Below, piece by piece: positions 17,314 through 27,239 of a stretch of DNA of 64,000 bases. Both the position numbers and the translations under genes were made by a program. Source of the DNA: Halanaerobium kushneri (lineage in GTDB: Bacteria > Bacillota > Halanaerobiia > Halanaerobiales > Halanaerobiaceae); NCBI RefSeq assembly GCF_900156285.1, contig NZ_FTNC01000017.1, forward strand, positions 1-64,000, written 5' to 3'. The notes beneath the pieces were generated by a model, which was given only the letters and a program-made list of their open reading frames with translations, did no database searches and was not told the DNA's origin. Numbering within the stretch: position 1 is the stretch's first letter; the number at the start of each line of letters is the position of its first letter.

Positions 17314-18615
17314 ATGTTTTTATCAAGTATTAAAAAGGTTTTAGTTTTAAGTGTTATTATCATCTTTGGAATGTTGTTTACAGTTTCTTCAGTAAGTGCG
17401 CAAACTGAAATGGATATGTGGACTTTTGTTAATGCACATGCTGAATTTTATGAAATGATGGCTGAGAACTGGAATCAAGAAAATCCTGATCGAGCTATAA
17501 CACTCAATACTCAGGTATTACCTTTTAATCAAATGCATGACAAGTTAAATATAGCCTTACAAACTGGTATGGGTGCTCCTGATATTGTTGATATTGAAAT
17601 CGGAAAATTCCCTGGTATTTTAGAGAATAATGCAGAAACTTTAGTTGATTTAAGTTCAGTAATTGATGAATATAGAGATGATATTTTAGAAGCGAGATTA
17701 GCACCTTATTCTACTCCTGATAATAAAGTATATGGAATTCCTACTCATGTTGGAACATATTTAATGTATTATAACGTAGATATGTTAGAAGAAGCTGGAG
17801 TTTCAATTGATGATATTGAAACCTGGGATGATTATCTTGAGGCAGGAAAAAAAGTTAGTAAAGATACCGATGGAGATGGAGAAAATGATCAATTTATGCT
17901 TGCGGTTCCAAGTGAAGAAGCTTCAGCTTTTGATGGAATGAGTAGACAGTTGGGAAGTAATTATTTTGATCAGGATGGTAATGTGATTTTAGATAGAGAA
18001 GAAAATATTAGAACTCTAAAGCGCTTAAAAGATTATGTTTATAAATATGAGATAGCTGATGTTGTTACTGATTATCATGAGCAGAATTTCTATAATGCTT
18101 TAAATAATGAGAAATATGCTAGTATTTTTATGCCTCAGTGGTATATGATTAGATTTACTGATTTTATGCCAGATCTTAAAGGTAAAATTCGTGTAAGACC
18201 TCTTCCTGCATGGCCTAATGGAGAAGGAACACTTTCTACAATGGGTGGTGGAACAGGAACTGCAGTCACTCAAGAAGCAAGCGATGTTGAATTGGCAAAA
18301 GAGTTTTTAGCTTATGCTAAATTAACTAGGGAAGCTGGAGTTAAAATTTGGACTGATTTAGGTTTTGATCCAATTGTTACTGATGCCTATAATGATGAAT
18401 CATTCCAGGAGAAATTCCCTTATTTTGGTAACGAAAAAGTTATGCTGACTATTCAGGATTTACAGTCAGAAATTCAACCACTTTATTTCTCTGATCTCTT
18501 AACTAGACTCCGCGACCAATTAAATGAAGAAACACTATATGAAATTTTTGAAAATGGTGGAGATGTAGAAAAGAATATTAAAGAAGCTGCCGAAAAGCTT
18601 AGAGCAGAACAATAA
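17314..18615 (+). CDS. ABC 2 sugar-binding protein
   Basis: A 433-aa family 1 binding protein with a signal peptide (hydrophobic core 10-26, ending VSSVSAQ) and no lipobox cysteine. It is a paralogue of the ABC 1 protein at 7754: both share an MWTF/YWTF start, PFNQMHDKLNIALQ, GAPDI.DIEI, and IWTDLGFDP. The neighbouring GH51 and GH43 point to arabino-oligosaccharides. It carries an EF-hand-like DTDGDGENDQF loop near residue 190 that the ABC 1 protein lacks, a possible calcium site. Real ribosome site GGGAGG lies 7 nt before ATG. Confidence 0.88.
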   Translation: MFLSSIKKVLVLSVIIIFGMLFTVSSVSAQTEMDMWTFVNAHAEFYEMMAENWNQENPDRAITLNTQVLPFNQMHDKLNIALQTGMGAPDIVDIEIGKFPGILENNAETLVDLSSVIDEYRDDILEARLAPYSTPDNKVYGIPTHVGTYLMYYNVDMLEEAGVSIDDIETWDDYLEAGKKVSKDTDGDGENDQFMLAVPSEEASAFDGMSRQLGSNYFDQDGNVILDREENIRTLKRLKDYVYKYEIADVVTDYHEQNFYNALNNEKYASIFMPQWYMIRFTDFMPDLKGKIRVRPLPAWPNGEGTLSTMGGGTGTAVTQEASDVELAKEFLAYAKLTREAGVKIWTDLGFDPIVTDAYNDESFQEKFPYFGNEKVMLTIQDLQSEIQPLYFSDLLTRLRDQLNEETLYEIFENGGDVEKNIKEAAEKLRAEQ

Positions 18616-18621
18616 TCTAAT

Positions 18622-18654
18622 AATTAGTCCCCTCTTTTGAGGGGACTAATTTTC
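18622..18654 (+). terminator. Intercistronic hairpin after ABC 2 binding protein
   Basis: AATTAGTCCCCTC (18622-18634) pairs perfectly with GAGGGGACTAATT (18639-18651), loop TTTT, followed by TTC. Strong stem, short T tail; permease follows closely, so partial termination or 3' protection. Confidence 0.75.
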
Positions 18655-18685
18655 AGTTAAACTTTTTATGGAGGTGTTGTATTTG

Positions 18686-19579
18686 ATGCTAAAAAATTTA
18701 TTTTATAATAAAAAAGTAGTTCCCTGGATTTTTATTACTCCTTTTTTATTATTTTTTACGGTTTTTAAAGTCTGGCCAATTGTATATTCAGCCTATTTAA
18801 GTCTGCATGAAATGAGCGGCTTAAATACGTCTAATTTTGTTGGTCTTCAAAATTATTTTGAAGTTTTTTCTGATAGTGATTTTTTAAAGGCTGTTTGGAA
18901 TAATACTAAATATATGATTGGGACAATGATTACTTTGATTCCTATCCCTCTGATTTTTGCAGTCCTCTTAGATTCGAAGCACTGTAAAGGTAAAAATATT
19001 TATAAAGCTATTTTATTTATTCCTACTTTAACTTCTTTAGTAATTGCTGCTGCTGTTTTTAAAATATTACTTTATGAAGGAGAAGCCGGAATTATAAATA
19101 CAATTATAGGTTTATTTGGTTTTTCACCACAAAAATGGCTTATTAGTCCCTATTTGACTATTCCCTCAGTAATCTTAATAGCAACCTGGCGCTGGACCGG
19201 TATGAATTTGATTTACTTTACCACAGGTTTAACAGGGATATCTCAGGAATTATACGAATCAGCTTCAATTGATGGTGCAAATATGCTGCAGCGCTTCTTT
19301 TATATTACTGTTCCATTATTAAAACCAATCATTATTTTTGTAGCAACTTTAAATTTAATAGGTGGCTATAAATTATTTACTGAAGTATTTATGTTATGGG
19401 ATGGTGGTGCATCTCCCGGGAAAAGTGCCTTAACTATGGCGGTATTATTATATAGAACTGCATTTTCTTATTTTGAATTAGGCTATGCTTCTACAATTGG
19501 ATTTGTAATGGCTTTAATAATATTAGTACTTTCTTTAATTCAATTAAAAATTACTGGATTTTTCAATGAAGAAGAATAA
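18686..19579 (+). CDS. ABC 2 sugar permease
   Basis: CUT1 permease with about six membrane segments and EAA motif ELYESASIDGANMLQRF followed by VPLLKPII. ATG 18686 (297 aa) is chosen because the GGAGGTG at 18670-18676 is correctly spaced for it; the longer frame from ATG 18668 would place that site inside the coding sequence. Pairs with the next permease. Confidence 0.9.
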   Translation: MLKNLFYNKKVVPWIFITPFLLFFTVFKVWPIVYSAYLSLHEMSGLNTSNFVGLQNYFEVFSDSDFLKAVWNNTKYMIGTMITLIPIPLIFAVLLDSKHCKGKNIYKAILFIPTLTSLVIAAAVFKILLYEGEAGIINTIIGLFGFSPQKWLISPYLTIPSVILIATWRWTGMNLIYFTTGLTGISQELYESASIDGANMLQRFFYITVPLLKPIIIFVATLNLIGGYKLFTEVFMLWDGGASPGKSALTMAVLLYRTAFSYFELGYASTIGFVMALIILVLSLIQLKITGFFNEEE

Positions 19580-19605
19580 AAATACTGTTATAAGGGAGGG
19601 TTATA

Positions 19606-20442
19606 ATGTCTATTAAACCAAAACAATTAGATAGAATTAAAACAGCTTTAGTTATTCTTTTTTTTATATTTGTTTCTCTGTTATTTATAATTCCATTTTA
19701 TTGGATGCTTGTATCTTCATTTAAACCAACTGGAGAAATATTTACTGATAGTTTGAGTTTACTGCCCAAAAATCCGATAATTAGCAGTTATACAAATTTA
19801 TTGGGTACACATTTTTTAAGATGGTATCTAAATACTATGATTTTTGCAGTAGGGTATGTAATTTTAGGATTGTTTGTTTGTAGTCTGGCTGGCTTTGCTT
19901 TTGCTAAATATAAATTTAAATTTAGAAATCTTATTTTTATTGTGATAGTAGCTGCTCAAATGCTGCCGATTCATATGCAGTTAATCCCGCTTTTTATTAT
20001 GCTAACTAAATCGGGGATAGTTAATACTTATGCTGGCTTAATTTTTCCTATGATAGCAAATCCATTGGGTCTCTTTTTTGTCAGGCAGTATATGCTGGGG
20101 ATACCTGATGACTTAATGAATGCCGCCAGGGTAGATGGCGCTTCTGAATGGCAGATTTACTATAAAATCATCCTGCCAATTTCTAAACCCGCCTTAGGAG
20201 CAATGGCAATATTATTTTCACTTTTTGCCTGGAATAATCTGTTGTGGCCATTAATTGTAATGAGAACTGAAGAGATGTTTACTTTATCTGTAGGTTTATC
20301 AACATTAATTGGACAGTATAGACCACAATACGGTATGTTAATGGCAGGTTCAACTCTGGCTGTTCTGCCAATTGTACTTTTGTTTTTGAAAATGCAGAGT
20401 TATTTTATTTCAGGTCTAACTGCTGGAAGTATTAAAGGTTAA
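19606..20442 (+). CDS. ABC 2 sugar permease
   Basis: A 278-aa CUT1 permease, the AraQ-like partner, with EAA motif DLMNAARVDGASEWQIY, LPISKPALG and C-terminal SGLTAGSIKG. Start ATG follows GGGAGGG. The GH51 gene begins 30 nt after its stop, so the operon continues. Confidence 0.92.
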   Translation: MSIKPKQLDRIKTALVILFFIFVSLLFIIPFYWMLVSSFKPTGEIFTDSLSLLPKNPIISSYTNLLGTHFLRWYLNTMIFAVGYVILGLFVCSLAGFAFAKYKFKFRNLIFIVIVAAQMLPIHMQLIPLFIMLTKSGIVNTYAGLIFPMIANPLGLFFVRQYMLGIPDDLMNAARVDGASEWQIYYKIILPISKPALGAMAILFSLFAWNNLLWPLIVMRTEEMFTLSVGLSTLIGQYRPQYGMLMAGSTLAVLPIVLLFLKMQSYFISGLTAGSIKG

Positions 20443-20472
20443 AAAATATAAATTTTTTGGAGGAATATAATT

Positions 20473-21942
20473 TTGAATAAACTGATTTTAAATATAGAGC
20501 AAGCTAAGGAAAAGATCAATAAAAATATTTATGGTCATTTTGCTGAACATTTGGGTAGGTGTATTTATGAGGGCTTTTGGGTTGGCGAAGATTCTGAGAT
20601 TCCAAATACTAGAGGTATTAGAAATGATGTTATTGAAGCTTTAAGAGAGATTAATATACCGGTATTAAGATGGCCCGGCGGTTGTTTTGCAGATGAGTAC
20701 CACTGGAAAGATGGTGTTGGCCCTCGCGAGGAAAGAACTACCATTGTTAATAATCACTGGGGTGGAGTAACTGAAAATAATCACTTCGGTACTCATGAAT
20801 TTATGGATCTATGTGATCTTTTAGATACAGAACCCTATATCTCAGGAAATCTGGGTAGTGGAACTATTAGAGAAATGCAGGAATGGGTTGATTATATGAC
20901 CCATGATGGAGAGTCTCCAATGTCTGACTGGAGAAAAGAAAATGGTAGAAAAGAACCCTGGGATTTGAAATATTTTGGAGTAGGGAATGAGAACTGGGGC
21001 TGTGGTGGCAACATGCGGCCTGAGTATTATGCTGATAAATATAAAAATTATCAAACATATATTAATGATCACGGAGATAATAAAATATTCAAGATCGCCT
21101 GCGGCTCTCATGACAGTAATTATCACTGGACTGAAGTTCTAATGGAAGAAGCTGCAGATAAAATGGATGGTTTAAGTCTTCATTATTATACTGTTCCTGG
21201 TGATGAGTGGGAAAATAAAGGCTCAGCTACTGATTTTGATCAGAATGAATGGTATATTACATTAAAAAAGGCCATGTATATGGATGAACTAATAACAAAA
21301 CATAGTACAATTATGGATAAATATGATCCAGAAAAGAAGGTTGCCTTAATAGTTGATGAATGGGGGACCTGGTATGATGTTGAACCCGGCACAAACCCCG
21401 GCTTTTTATATCAGCAGAATACTTTAAGAGATGCTCTTGTAGCCGGAATTCATCTAAATATTTTCAATCAGCATGCTGATAGAGTAAAAATGGCCAATAT
21501 AGCTCAAACTGCAAATGTTCTGCAGGCCATGGTTTTAACAGATGAAGAGGATATGATTGTAACCCCTACTTATTATGTATTTAAGATGTTTAAGGTACAT
21601 CAGGAAGCACTCCAAATTCCTATTTATTTAGAAACTGAAAAATATAAGGAGATTCCAAAGTTGAGTGTTTCTGCTTCTAAAAATGAGCAGGGAGAAGTTA
21701 ATATTACTATCTGTAATCTGGATCCAGAAAATGAAGCTAAAATTGAAACTGTTATTAATGCTATCAAGGCCAATGAAGTTGAGGCTAAAATACTAAGTTC
21801 AGATAACTTAAATGATCATAATACATTTGAAAACCCTGATAAAGTTAAACCAGAAGGATTTGATAAGTTCAGCATGGAAGGTCAGAAATTGGTCGGAGAA
21901 ATCCCATCGAGTTCTGTAGTATTGTTAACTCTGAAAAAATAA
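20473..21942 (+). CDS. Second GH51 alpha-L-arabinofuranosidase (cytoplasmic)
   Basis: A 489-aa intracellular enzyme with acid/base E173 in GVGNENWG and nucleophile E296 in VDEWGTWYD, plus [13 protein letters not shown]. It differs strongly from the GH51 at 6086 and belongs to a different subgroup, so linkage preference probably differs. Starts with TTG 20473, well spaced from GGAGG at 20459-20463. No signal peptide. Downstream in the ABC 2 operon. Antisense frames inside are shadows. Confidence 0.94.
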   Translation: MNKLILNIEQAKEKINKNIYGHFAEHLGRCIYEGFWVGEDSEIPNTRGIRNDVIEALREINIPVLRWPGGCFADEYHWKDGVGPREERTTIVNNHWGGVTENNHFGTHEFMDLCDLLDTEPYISGNLGSGTIREMQEWVDYMTHDGESPMSDWRKENGRKEPWDLKYFGVGNENWGCGGNMRPEYYADKYKNYQTYINDHGDNKIFKIACGSHDSNYHWTEVLMEEAADKMDGLSLHYYTVPGDEWENKGSATDFDQNEWYITLKKAMYMDELITKHSTIMDKYDPEKKVALIVDEWGTWYDVEPGTNPGFLYQQNTLRDALVAGIHLNIFNQHADRVKMANIAQTANVLQAMVLTDEEDMIVTPTYYVFKMFKVHQEALQIPIYLETEKYKEIPKLSVSASKNEQGEVNITICNLDPENEAKIETVINAIKANEVEAKILSSDNLNDHNTFENPDKVKPEGFDKFSMEGQKLVGEIPSSSVVLLTLKK

Positions 21943-21988
21943 TCATATTATTTTTAAAGTTCATTAAAAGTACGAAAAAAAATCTAAA

Positions 21989-22018
21989 AGTTTAATATGT
22001 CTTTATTATAATTAAACT
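21989..22018 (+). promoter_or_regulatory. Inverted repeat before GH43-2
   Basis: AGTTTAAT (21989-21996) and ATTAAACT (22011-22018) are exact inverted repeats with 14 nt between. TATAAT at 22007-22012 overlaps the right arm. This could be a small regulated promoter; no good -35 is seen. Confidence 0.35.
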
Positions 22019-22045
22019 CAAAAAATAAGCGAAAGGAATGGGTTT

Positions 22046-23464
22046 ATGAAAAAACAACAAGTTAACCCCTATTTACCATCCTGGGAGTATATTCCTGATG
22101 CTGAACCTTATGTTTTTAAAGATCGAGTATATATTTACGGTTCTCATGATCGATTTAATGGTCACGCATACTGTTTGAATGATTATGTCTGCTGGTCGGC
22201 ACCGGTGGAAGATCTCTCAGACTGGCGCTATGAAGGAGTAATTTATAGAAAAACAGAAGATCCACTCAATCCTGAAGGAGCCATGTGTCTTTACGCTCCT
22301 GATGTGACTGTTGGATCTGATGGCAGGTATTATCTTTATTATGTTCTTGATAAAGTTCAGATTGTTTCGGTAGCTGTTTCTGACACTCCGGTTGGAGAGT
22401 ATGAGTTTTATGGTTATGTACATTATGCAGACGGTACCCGTCTGGGCGAAAAAGAAGGGGATCAGCCGCAGTTTGATCCAGGTGTTATTACTGAAGGAGA
22501 TAAAACTTATTTATATACCGGCTTCTGTCAAAAAGATGATAAATCAAGAAATGGTGCTATGGCCACTGTTTTAGATAAAGATATGCTGACAATAATTGAA
22601 GAACCGAAATTTGTAATTCCCAGTGAGCCATATAGTGAAGGAACAGGTTTTGAAGGGCATGAGTTTTTTGAAGCCCCATCAATTAGAAAAAGAGGAGATA
22701 AATATTATTTAATTTATTCTTCAATTTTAATGCATGAGTTATGCTATGCAACCAGTAAGAATCCAACCGAAGGCTTTAAATACCAGGGCACCATTGTCAG
22801 TAATGCTGATATTGGTATTGACAGCTATAAAGATGCTGATAAGCCAATGTATTATGGCGGCAATAACCACGGCAGTATTGTTGAGATAAATGATAATTGG
22901 TATATCTTTTATCACCGCCATACTAATGGAACTAATTTCAGCAGACAGGCCTGCCTGGAGAAAATAGAATTTACTGCTGAAGGTCAAATCCCTCAGGTAG
23001 AAATAACTTCTTCTGGTTCTAAAGATAATCCTCTGCTTGGTGTTGGAGAATATCCGGCTTATCTTGCCTGTAACTTATTTACTGATGAGGAATCAGTTTA
23101 TACAGATTTTAGTGGAGCCTGGATGAATAAGCAGTTTCCTAAAATAACTCAGGATGGAAAAGACGGAGATAAGGAGATTGGATATATTCAAAATATGAAA
23201 GATTCAGCGACAGCTGGTTTTAAATATTTCGACTGTCATAAGATAAATAAAGTTAAGATTAAAGTTCGAGGCTACTGCAGCGGCAAATTTGAAGTTAAGA
23301 CTGTCTGGGATGGTGAAGTTTTGGCTGAGATATCGGTTAAGTCCTCAAATATCTGGCAGGAGTATTCAGCAGCTGTTAAAATTCCGGATGGAGTACAGCC
23401 TCTATATTTCACTTATAGAGGAGAAGGAAGTGCAAGCTTAGCTTCATTTACTCTGCTTCCATGA
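22046..23464 (+). CDS. GH43 glycosidase with C-terminal carbohydrate-binding-like domain
   Basis: A 472-aa enzyme. Residues 1-320 form the GH43 propeller with D18 (DAEPYVF), D144 (FDPGVI) and E209 (FEAPSI) as the catalytic set; residues about 345-472 look like a CBM6-type beta-sandwich (FKYFDCHKINKVKIKVRGY). No signal peptide, so cytoplasmic, most likely an arabinofuranosidase or xylosidase acting on imported arabinoxylan fragments. The ribosome site (AAAGG) is weaker than those of its neighbours. Confidence 0.88.
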   Translation: MKKQQVNPYLPSWEYIPDAEPYVFKDRVYIYGSHDRFNGHAYCLNDYVCWSAPVEDLSDWRYEGVIYRKTEDPLNPEGAMCLYAPDVTVGSDGRYYLYYVLDKVQIVSVAVSDTPVGEYEFYGYVHYADGTRLGEKEGDQPQFDPGVITEGDKTYLYTGFCQKDDKSRNGAMATVLDKDMLTIIEEPKFVIPSEPYSEGTGFEGHEFFEAPSIRKRGDKYYLIYSSILMHELCYATSKNPTEGFKYQGTIVSNADIGIDSYKDADKPMYYGGNNHGSIVEINDNWYIFYHRHTNGTNFSRQACLEKIEFTAEGQIPQVEITSSGSKDNPLLGVGEYPAYLACNLFTDEESVYTDFSGAWMNKQFPKITQDGKDGDKEIGYIQNMKDSATAGFKYFDCHKINKVKIKVRGYCSGKFEVKTVWDGEVLAEISVKSSNIWQEYSAAVKIPDGVQPLYFTYRGEGSASLASFTLLP

Positions 23465-23496
23465 TAAAATGATGTTTGAACTTTATATTTTATTTT

Positions 23497-23530
23497 AATA
23501 CCGCTATCTATATGGCGGTATTATTTTTTA
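23497..23530 (+). terminator. Terminator after GH43-2
   Basis: AATACCGC (23497-23504) pairs with GCGGTATT (23515-23522), loop of 10 nt, then ATTTTTT. Confidence 0.8.
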
Positions 23531-23555
23531 AAGTTTAAAAAGTCTGAAATTTCTT

Positions 23556-23619
23556 GCAGGAATCAGTTCACAGGTGGCGAATAATATAAGTATAGCATTA
23601 ATTTAAGTCTTAAATTAAC
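23556..23619 (+). promoter_or_regulatory. Composite pentose promoter before GH120
   Basis: GCAGGAAT (23556-23563), 15 nt, GAATAATAT (23579-23587), then palindrome 23597-23619: ATTAATTTAAG, T, CTTAAATTAAC, the most symmetrical copy. The preceding block GTCTGAAATTTCTT matches the copies at 15919 and 31786. Confidence 0.72.
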
Positions 23620-23678
23620 ATCCGATTATTTATTAAAAAGTTAATTTATGTAAAAAATATTTAATAGGAGGAAAGCAG

Positions 23679-25664
23679 ATGAGTTTTGAATACCACGTTT
23701 CTAAAAAGGGATCAGATTTTAATTCCGGAACTAAAGAAGAACCATTTTTAACAATCAATAAAGCTGCAGCTGCAGCTCAGGCCGGAGATACTGTAATTGT
23801 TCACGAAGGTACATACAGAGAGTGGGTCAAACCACAGAATAGAGGTTTAAGTGAAAGCAGGAGAATTACCTATCAGGCAGCTGAAGATGAGAAAGTAGTG
23901 ATTAAGGGTTCAGAAAAAATAAACGATTGGGAGAATGTTGAAGATTCAATCTGGAAAACAGAAATAGATAATCAATTTTTCGGTGAATACAATCCCTACC
24001 AGAAAGAAATTTTTGGTGACTGGTTGATTCACACCGGCGGCCAGGAAACTAAACACTTGGGTGATGTTTATTTAAATGGGATGTCTTTTTATGAAGTCGA
24101 CTCATATGATAAATTAGTTGATCCAGAAGTTAAAACTGAAATTAAAGATGACTGGACTGGTAAAATAGATAAAGTTAAAAATCCGGAGCAGACAAAATAT
24201 CTCTGGTATGTTGAAGTTGACGAAGAAAAAACAACGATTTATGCTAACTTTCATGAGTCTGATCCAAATCAGGAGTTAGTAGAAATTAATGTGAGGAAAG
24301 CCTGTTTTTATCCAGAAACAAATGGTATTGATTATATCACTGTTAGGGGGTTCGAGATGGCCCAGGCGGCAACTCCCTGGACACCTCCAACAGCCGACCA
24401 GCCCGGTCTAATTGGACCTAACTGGGCAAAAGGATGGATTATTGAAGATAATATTATTCATGACTCTAAATGCAGTGCAATCAGTATTGGAAAAACAGCT
24501 GCTACAGGAGATAATTTCCGCAGTAAGAGACAGGATAAACCTGGCTATAAATATCAGATTGAATCAGTTTTTGAAGCAGAAGCTTACGGCTGGAATAAAG
24601 ATAATGTTGGCTCTCATATTATTAGAAATAACGAAATATATGACTGCGGCCAGAATGGAGTTGTCGGCCATTTAGGCTGTATATTCAGTGAAATATACAA
24701 TAATCACATTTATAATATTGCTTTAAAAAGAGAATTTTACGGCCATGAAATTGCAGGAATTAAGCTGCACGCGCCCATTGATGTAGAGATTCATGATAAT
24801 CGTATCCATAATTGTTCATTGGGAACCTGGATGGACTGGCAGACACAGGGAACCAGAATCAGCAGTAATCTTTATTATAATAATAACCGCGACTTATTTA
24901 TTGAGGTCAGCCACGGACCTTATATTGTTGATAATAATATTCTGGCTTCTGATTATGCCCTGGATAATTTCTCTCAGGGAGGAGCCTATGTTAATAATTT
25001 AATAGCAGGAAAGATGGTACACCGAAAAATATTAAAACGCTCTACCCCCTATCACCAGCCTCACAGCACTAAAATTAAGGGTTTTACAGTAATTTTAGGT
25101 GGAGATGATCGTTTTTATAATAATATTTTTATTGGTTTAGAGGACCTTGATGATATTTTTGAAGTTGATCACGGAGCAACTTCTAATGACAAAGCAAAAG
25201 AGGGTGTAGGAACTGCTCATTTTAATAATTATACAGCTTCTTTAGAAGAATATTTTAATAAAGTTCATCAGAAGCCTGGTGATGTAGAGATATTTATGGA
25301 TACCAATCAGCCTGTATATATAAATAATAATCTTTATCTTAATGGAGCACTCCCGTTTGAAAGAGAGGAAAGAAACTATATTGAAGCTGATTTTAATCCA
25401 GAATTATCAATCAGGGAATCAGGAGAAGATGTCTATCTGGAATGTAAGCTGACATCAGATTTTGAAAATATTGAAGCAGATATCCAAAGTACCGAAAATT
25501 TTGAAAAAGTTAGGATTACTGACGCTGACTTTGAAAATAAGTTGGGAGAAAAAATAGTTTTTGATAAAGATTATTTAGGCGAAAACTTTATCCCAAAAGC
25601 ATCAATTGGTCCATTGGCTGTATTGAAAAATGGTAATAATAGTGTTAAAGTTTGGAGCAAATAA
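23679..25664 (+). CDS. GH120 beta-xylosidase (cytoplasmic)
   Basis: Releases xylose from xylo-oligosaccharides. The 661-aa right-handed beta-helix protein closely resembles, from memory, XylC of Thermoanaerobacterium saccharolyticum, the founding GH120 enzyme. The nucleophile is D386 in WMDWQTQGTR and the acid/base E409 in FIEVSHGP; their 23-residue spacing equals that of D382/E405 in XylC. No signal peptide. It is monocistronic, with its own composite promoter and a second such promoter between it and ABC 3. The name alginate lyase-like or parallel beta-helix protein may be given by automatic tools. Confidence 0.93.
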   Translation: MSFEYHVSKKGSDFNSGTKEEPFLTINKAAAAAQAGDTVIVHEGTYREWVKPQNRGLSESRRITYQAAEDEKVVIKGSEKINDWENVEDSIWKTEIDNQFFGEYNPYQKEIFGDWLIHTGGQETKHLGDVYLNGMSFYEVDSYDKLVDPEVKTEIKDDWTGKIDKVKNPEQTKYLWYVEVDEEKTTIYANFHESDPNQELVEINVRKACFYPETNGIDYITVRGFEMAQAATPWTPPTADQPGLIGPNWAKGWIIEDNIIHDSKCSAISIGKTAATGDNFRSKRQDKPGYKYQIESVFEAEAYGWNKDNVGSHIIRNNEIYDCGQNGVVGHLGCIFSEIYNNHIYNIALKREFYGHEIAGIKLHAPIDVEIHDNRIHNCSLGTWMDWQTQGTRISSNLYYNNNRDLFIEVSHGPYIVDNNILASDYALDNFSQGGAYVNNLIAGKMVHRKILKRSTPYHQPHSTKIKGFTVILGGDDRFYNNIFIGLEDLDDIFEVDHGATSNDKAKEGVGTAHFNNYTASLEEYFNKVHQKPGDVEIFMDTNQPVYINNNLYLNGALPFEREERNYIEADFNPELSIRESGEDVYLECKLTSDFENIEADIQSTENFEKVRITDADFENKLGEKIVFDKDYLGENFIPKASIGPLAVLKNGNNSVKVWSK

Positions 25665-25717
25665 AAAAGTCTGATTTATATTAAATGAATTTAAATTTAA
25701 AAAATTAAGACTATTTT

Positions 25718-25780
25718 GCAGGAATATGTATAAATATGTCGAAATATATATTTAGAAGTTAATTTACTTGTTAAATTAAC
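25718..25780 (+). promoter_or_regulatory. Composite pentose promoter before ABC 3
   Basis: GCAGGAAT (25718-25725), 15 nt, GAAATATAT (25741-25749), then palindrome 25758-25780: GTTAATTTACT, T, GTTAAATTAAC. Confidence 0.68.
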
Positions 25781-25818
25781 ATTTAAATTAAATTCTTTTC
25801 ATATATATTAAATTTAAG

Positions 25819-25827
25819 AAAGGGGGG
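25819..25827 (+). promoter_or_regulatory. Orphan Shine-Dalgarno-like purine run before ABC 3
   Basis: AAAGGGGGG, 51 nt before the true start, which has its own GGGAGG. No start codon follows at the right distance. The match to the anti-Shine-Dalgarno is poorer than for the other four copies. Confidence 0.4.
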
Positions 25828-25877
25828 AATTCACTTAATTAGGATTTATTTAATTAAACAGGGAGGTTATTAAAAAA

Positions 25878-27161
25878 ATGAAAAAATCATTATCTTTAGT
25901 TGTGACAGTATCTATGTTTTTAGTTATTTTATTAAGTGTTTCTGCTATTGCTCAAGAAGAAATTGTTCTATGGGATATAACTACTGAAGCCGAGAGTGAA
26001 TTACCAGTAATACAGGACGCAATTGCTAGATTTGAGGCAGATAATCCTGAGTATACAATAAGACATGTACCAACAAGTAATGATGATTATAAAACAAAAT
26101 TACAGGTAGCAATGGGAGCAAATAATGAACCAGATATTTTTATGTCCTGGGGTGGAGGTCCATTAAAAGAATATGTTGATGCAGGTAAAGTAATGGATAT
26201 GACCAAGGCGTTAAAGCAGGATGACTGGATTGAAAGATTTGTGCCGGCCGGTTTAGAAATTGCCAGATTTGATGGAAATTATTATGCTGTGCCAATTACC
26301 GGTATGAGAGCAGTTTTAATGTTTTATAGAACTGATATTTTTGAAGAAGTAGGAGTAGAAATTCCAGAAACCTATGAAGATTTTAAAGATGTAATTGTTC
26401 AGCTAAAGGATGCAGGGTATATTCCACTTTCTCTGGCAAACAAAAATAGATGGACTGGATCAATGTATTATATGTATTTAGTTGACCGCATAGGTGGAAA
26501 AGAAGCTTTTCTTAATGCGGCAAATAGAAATGGTGGATCATTTGCAAGTGAAGCTTTTGTAAGAGCAGGAGAAGTTATTCAGGAACTGGTTGATCTTGGA
26601 GCATTCCCTCCAGGTGTAAATGGACTTGATGAAGACCAGGGACAATCAAGACAGCTCCTTTATGCTGATCGGGCAGCGATGTATTTGATGGGAGACTGGG
26701 CATATGGATTAATTAAAAATGAGAATCCAGCTATGTTAGAGAATTTCAGTTTCTTTAGATTCCCAGTTTTTGAAGATGGAAAAGGAGATCCAAGCAATTT
26801 AGTTGGTTCACCAGGTGGAAATATGTACAGTGTTGCCAAAAGCAGTGAGCATCAGGAAGCAGCTATTGAGTTTCTAAAATATTTATCAGATGAAACTGCA
26901 GCAAAACAGTTAGTAGATCTTGGCAACCTTGCTCCTTTTAGAGGTGTAGAAGAATATTTGGATGATCCATTTATGATTGATATATATAATGCGTTGAATA
27001 ATGCTAATTATGTTCAATTATATTATGATCAGTATTTACCACCTCAAATAGCTCAAGCACACCTAGATACAATTCAGGGTTTATTTGGAAAGACCATGAC
27101 TCCTGAGGAAGCAGCTCAAATGGTAGAAGAAGAAGCACAAAAATACTTTAATGAACAATAA
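25878..27161 (+). CDS. ABC 3 sugar-binding protein
   Basis: A 427-aa family 1 binding protein with signal peptide ending VSAIAQE, no lipobox. It is paralogous to the ABC 4 protein at 32002 over its whole length (shared KNRWTGSMYYMYLVDRIGG type block, GVNGLDEDQGQSR, DRAAMYLMG). Two permeases and then a dehydratase and an aldolase gene follow, so the ligand may be a xylo-oligosaccharide or, judging by the two enzymes, a sugar acid. Specificity is not visible in the sequence. Confidence 0.86.
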   Translation: MKKSLSLVVTVSMFLVILLSVSAIAQEEIVLWDITTEAESELPVIQDAIARFEADNPEYTIRHVPTSNDDYKTKLQVAMGANNEPDIFMSWGGGPLKEYVDAGKVMDMTKALKQDDWIERFVPAGLEIARFDGNYYAVPITGMRAVLMFYRTDIFEEVGVEIPETYEDFKDVIVQLKDAGYIPLSLANKNRWTGSMYYMYLVDRIGGKEAFLNAANRNGGSFASEAFVRAGEVIQELVDLGAFPPGVNGLDEDQGQSRQLLYADRAAMYLMGDWAYGLIKNENPAMLENFSFFRFPVFEDGKGDPSNLVGSPGGNMYSVAKSSEHQEAAIEFLKYLSDETAAKQLVDLGNLAPFRGVEEYLDDPFMIDIYNALNNANYVQLYYDQYLPPQIAQAHLDTIQGLFGKTMTPEEAAQMVEEEAQKYFNEQ

Positions 27162-27173
27162 ATATTAACTATA

Positions 27174-27214
27174 ATAATCACCCTGTTTATTTAAAAGACA
27201 GGGTGATTATTTAA
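27174..27214 (+). terminator. Intercistronic hairpin after ABC 3 binding protein
   Basis: ATAATCACCCTGT (27174-27186) pairs perfectly with ACAGGGTGATTAT (27198-27210), loop of 11 nt, followed by TTAA. No real T tract, so more a 3' stabiliser than a terminator. Confidence 0.7.
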
Positions 27215-27239
27215 CAATTAGATTAGGAGGTATTAAAAT

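Noticed and set aside
24412-25002. Same-strand overlapping frames inside the GH120 gene
   Set aside because: No ribosome sites, low-complexity products, and the GH120 frame is intact throughout.
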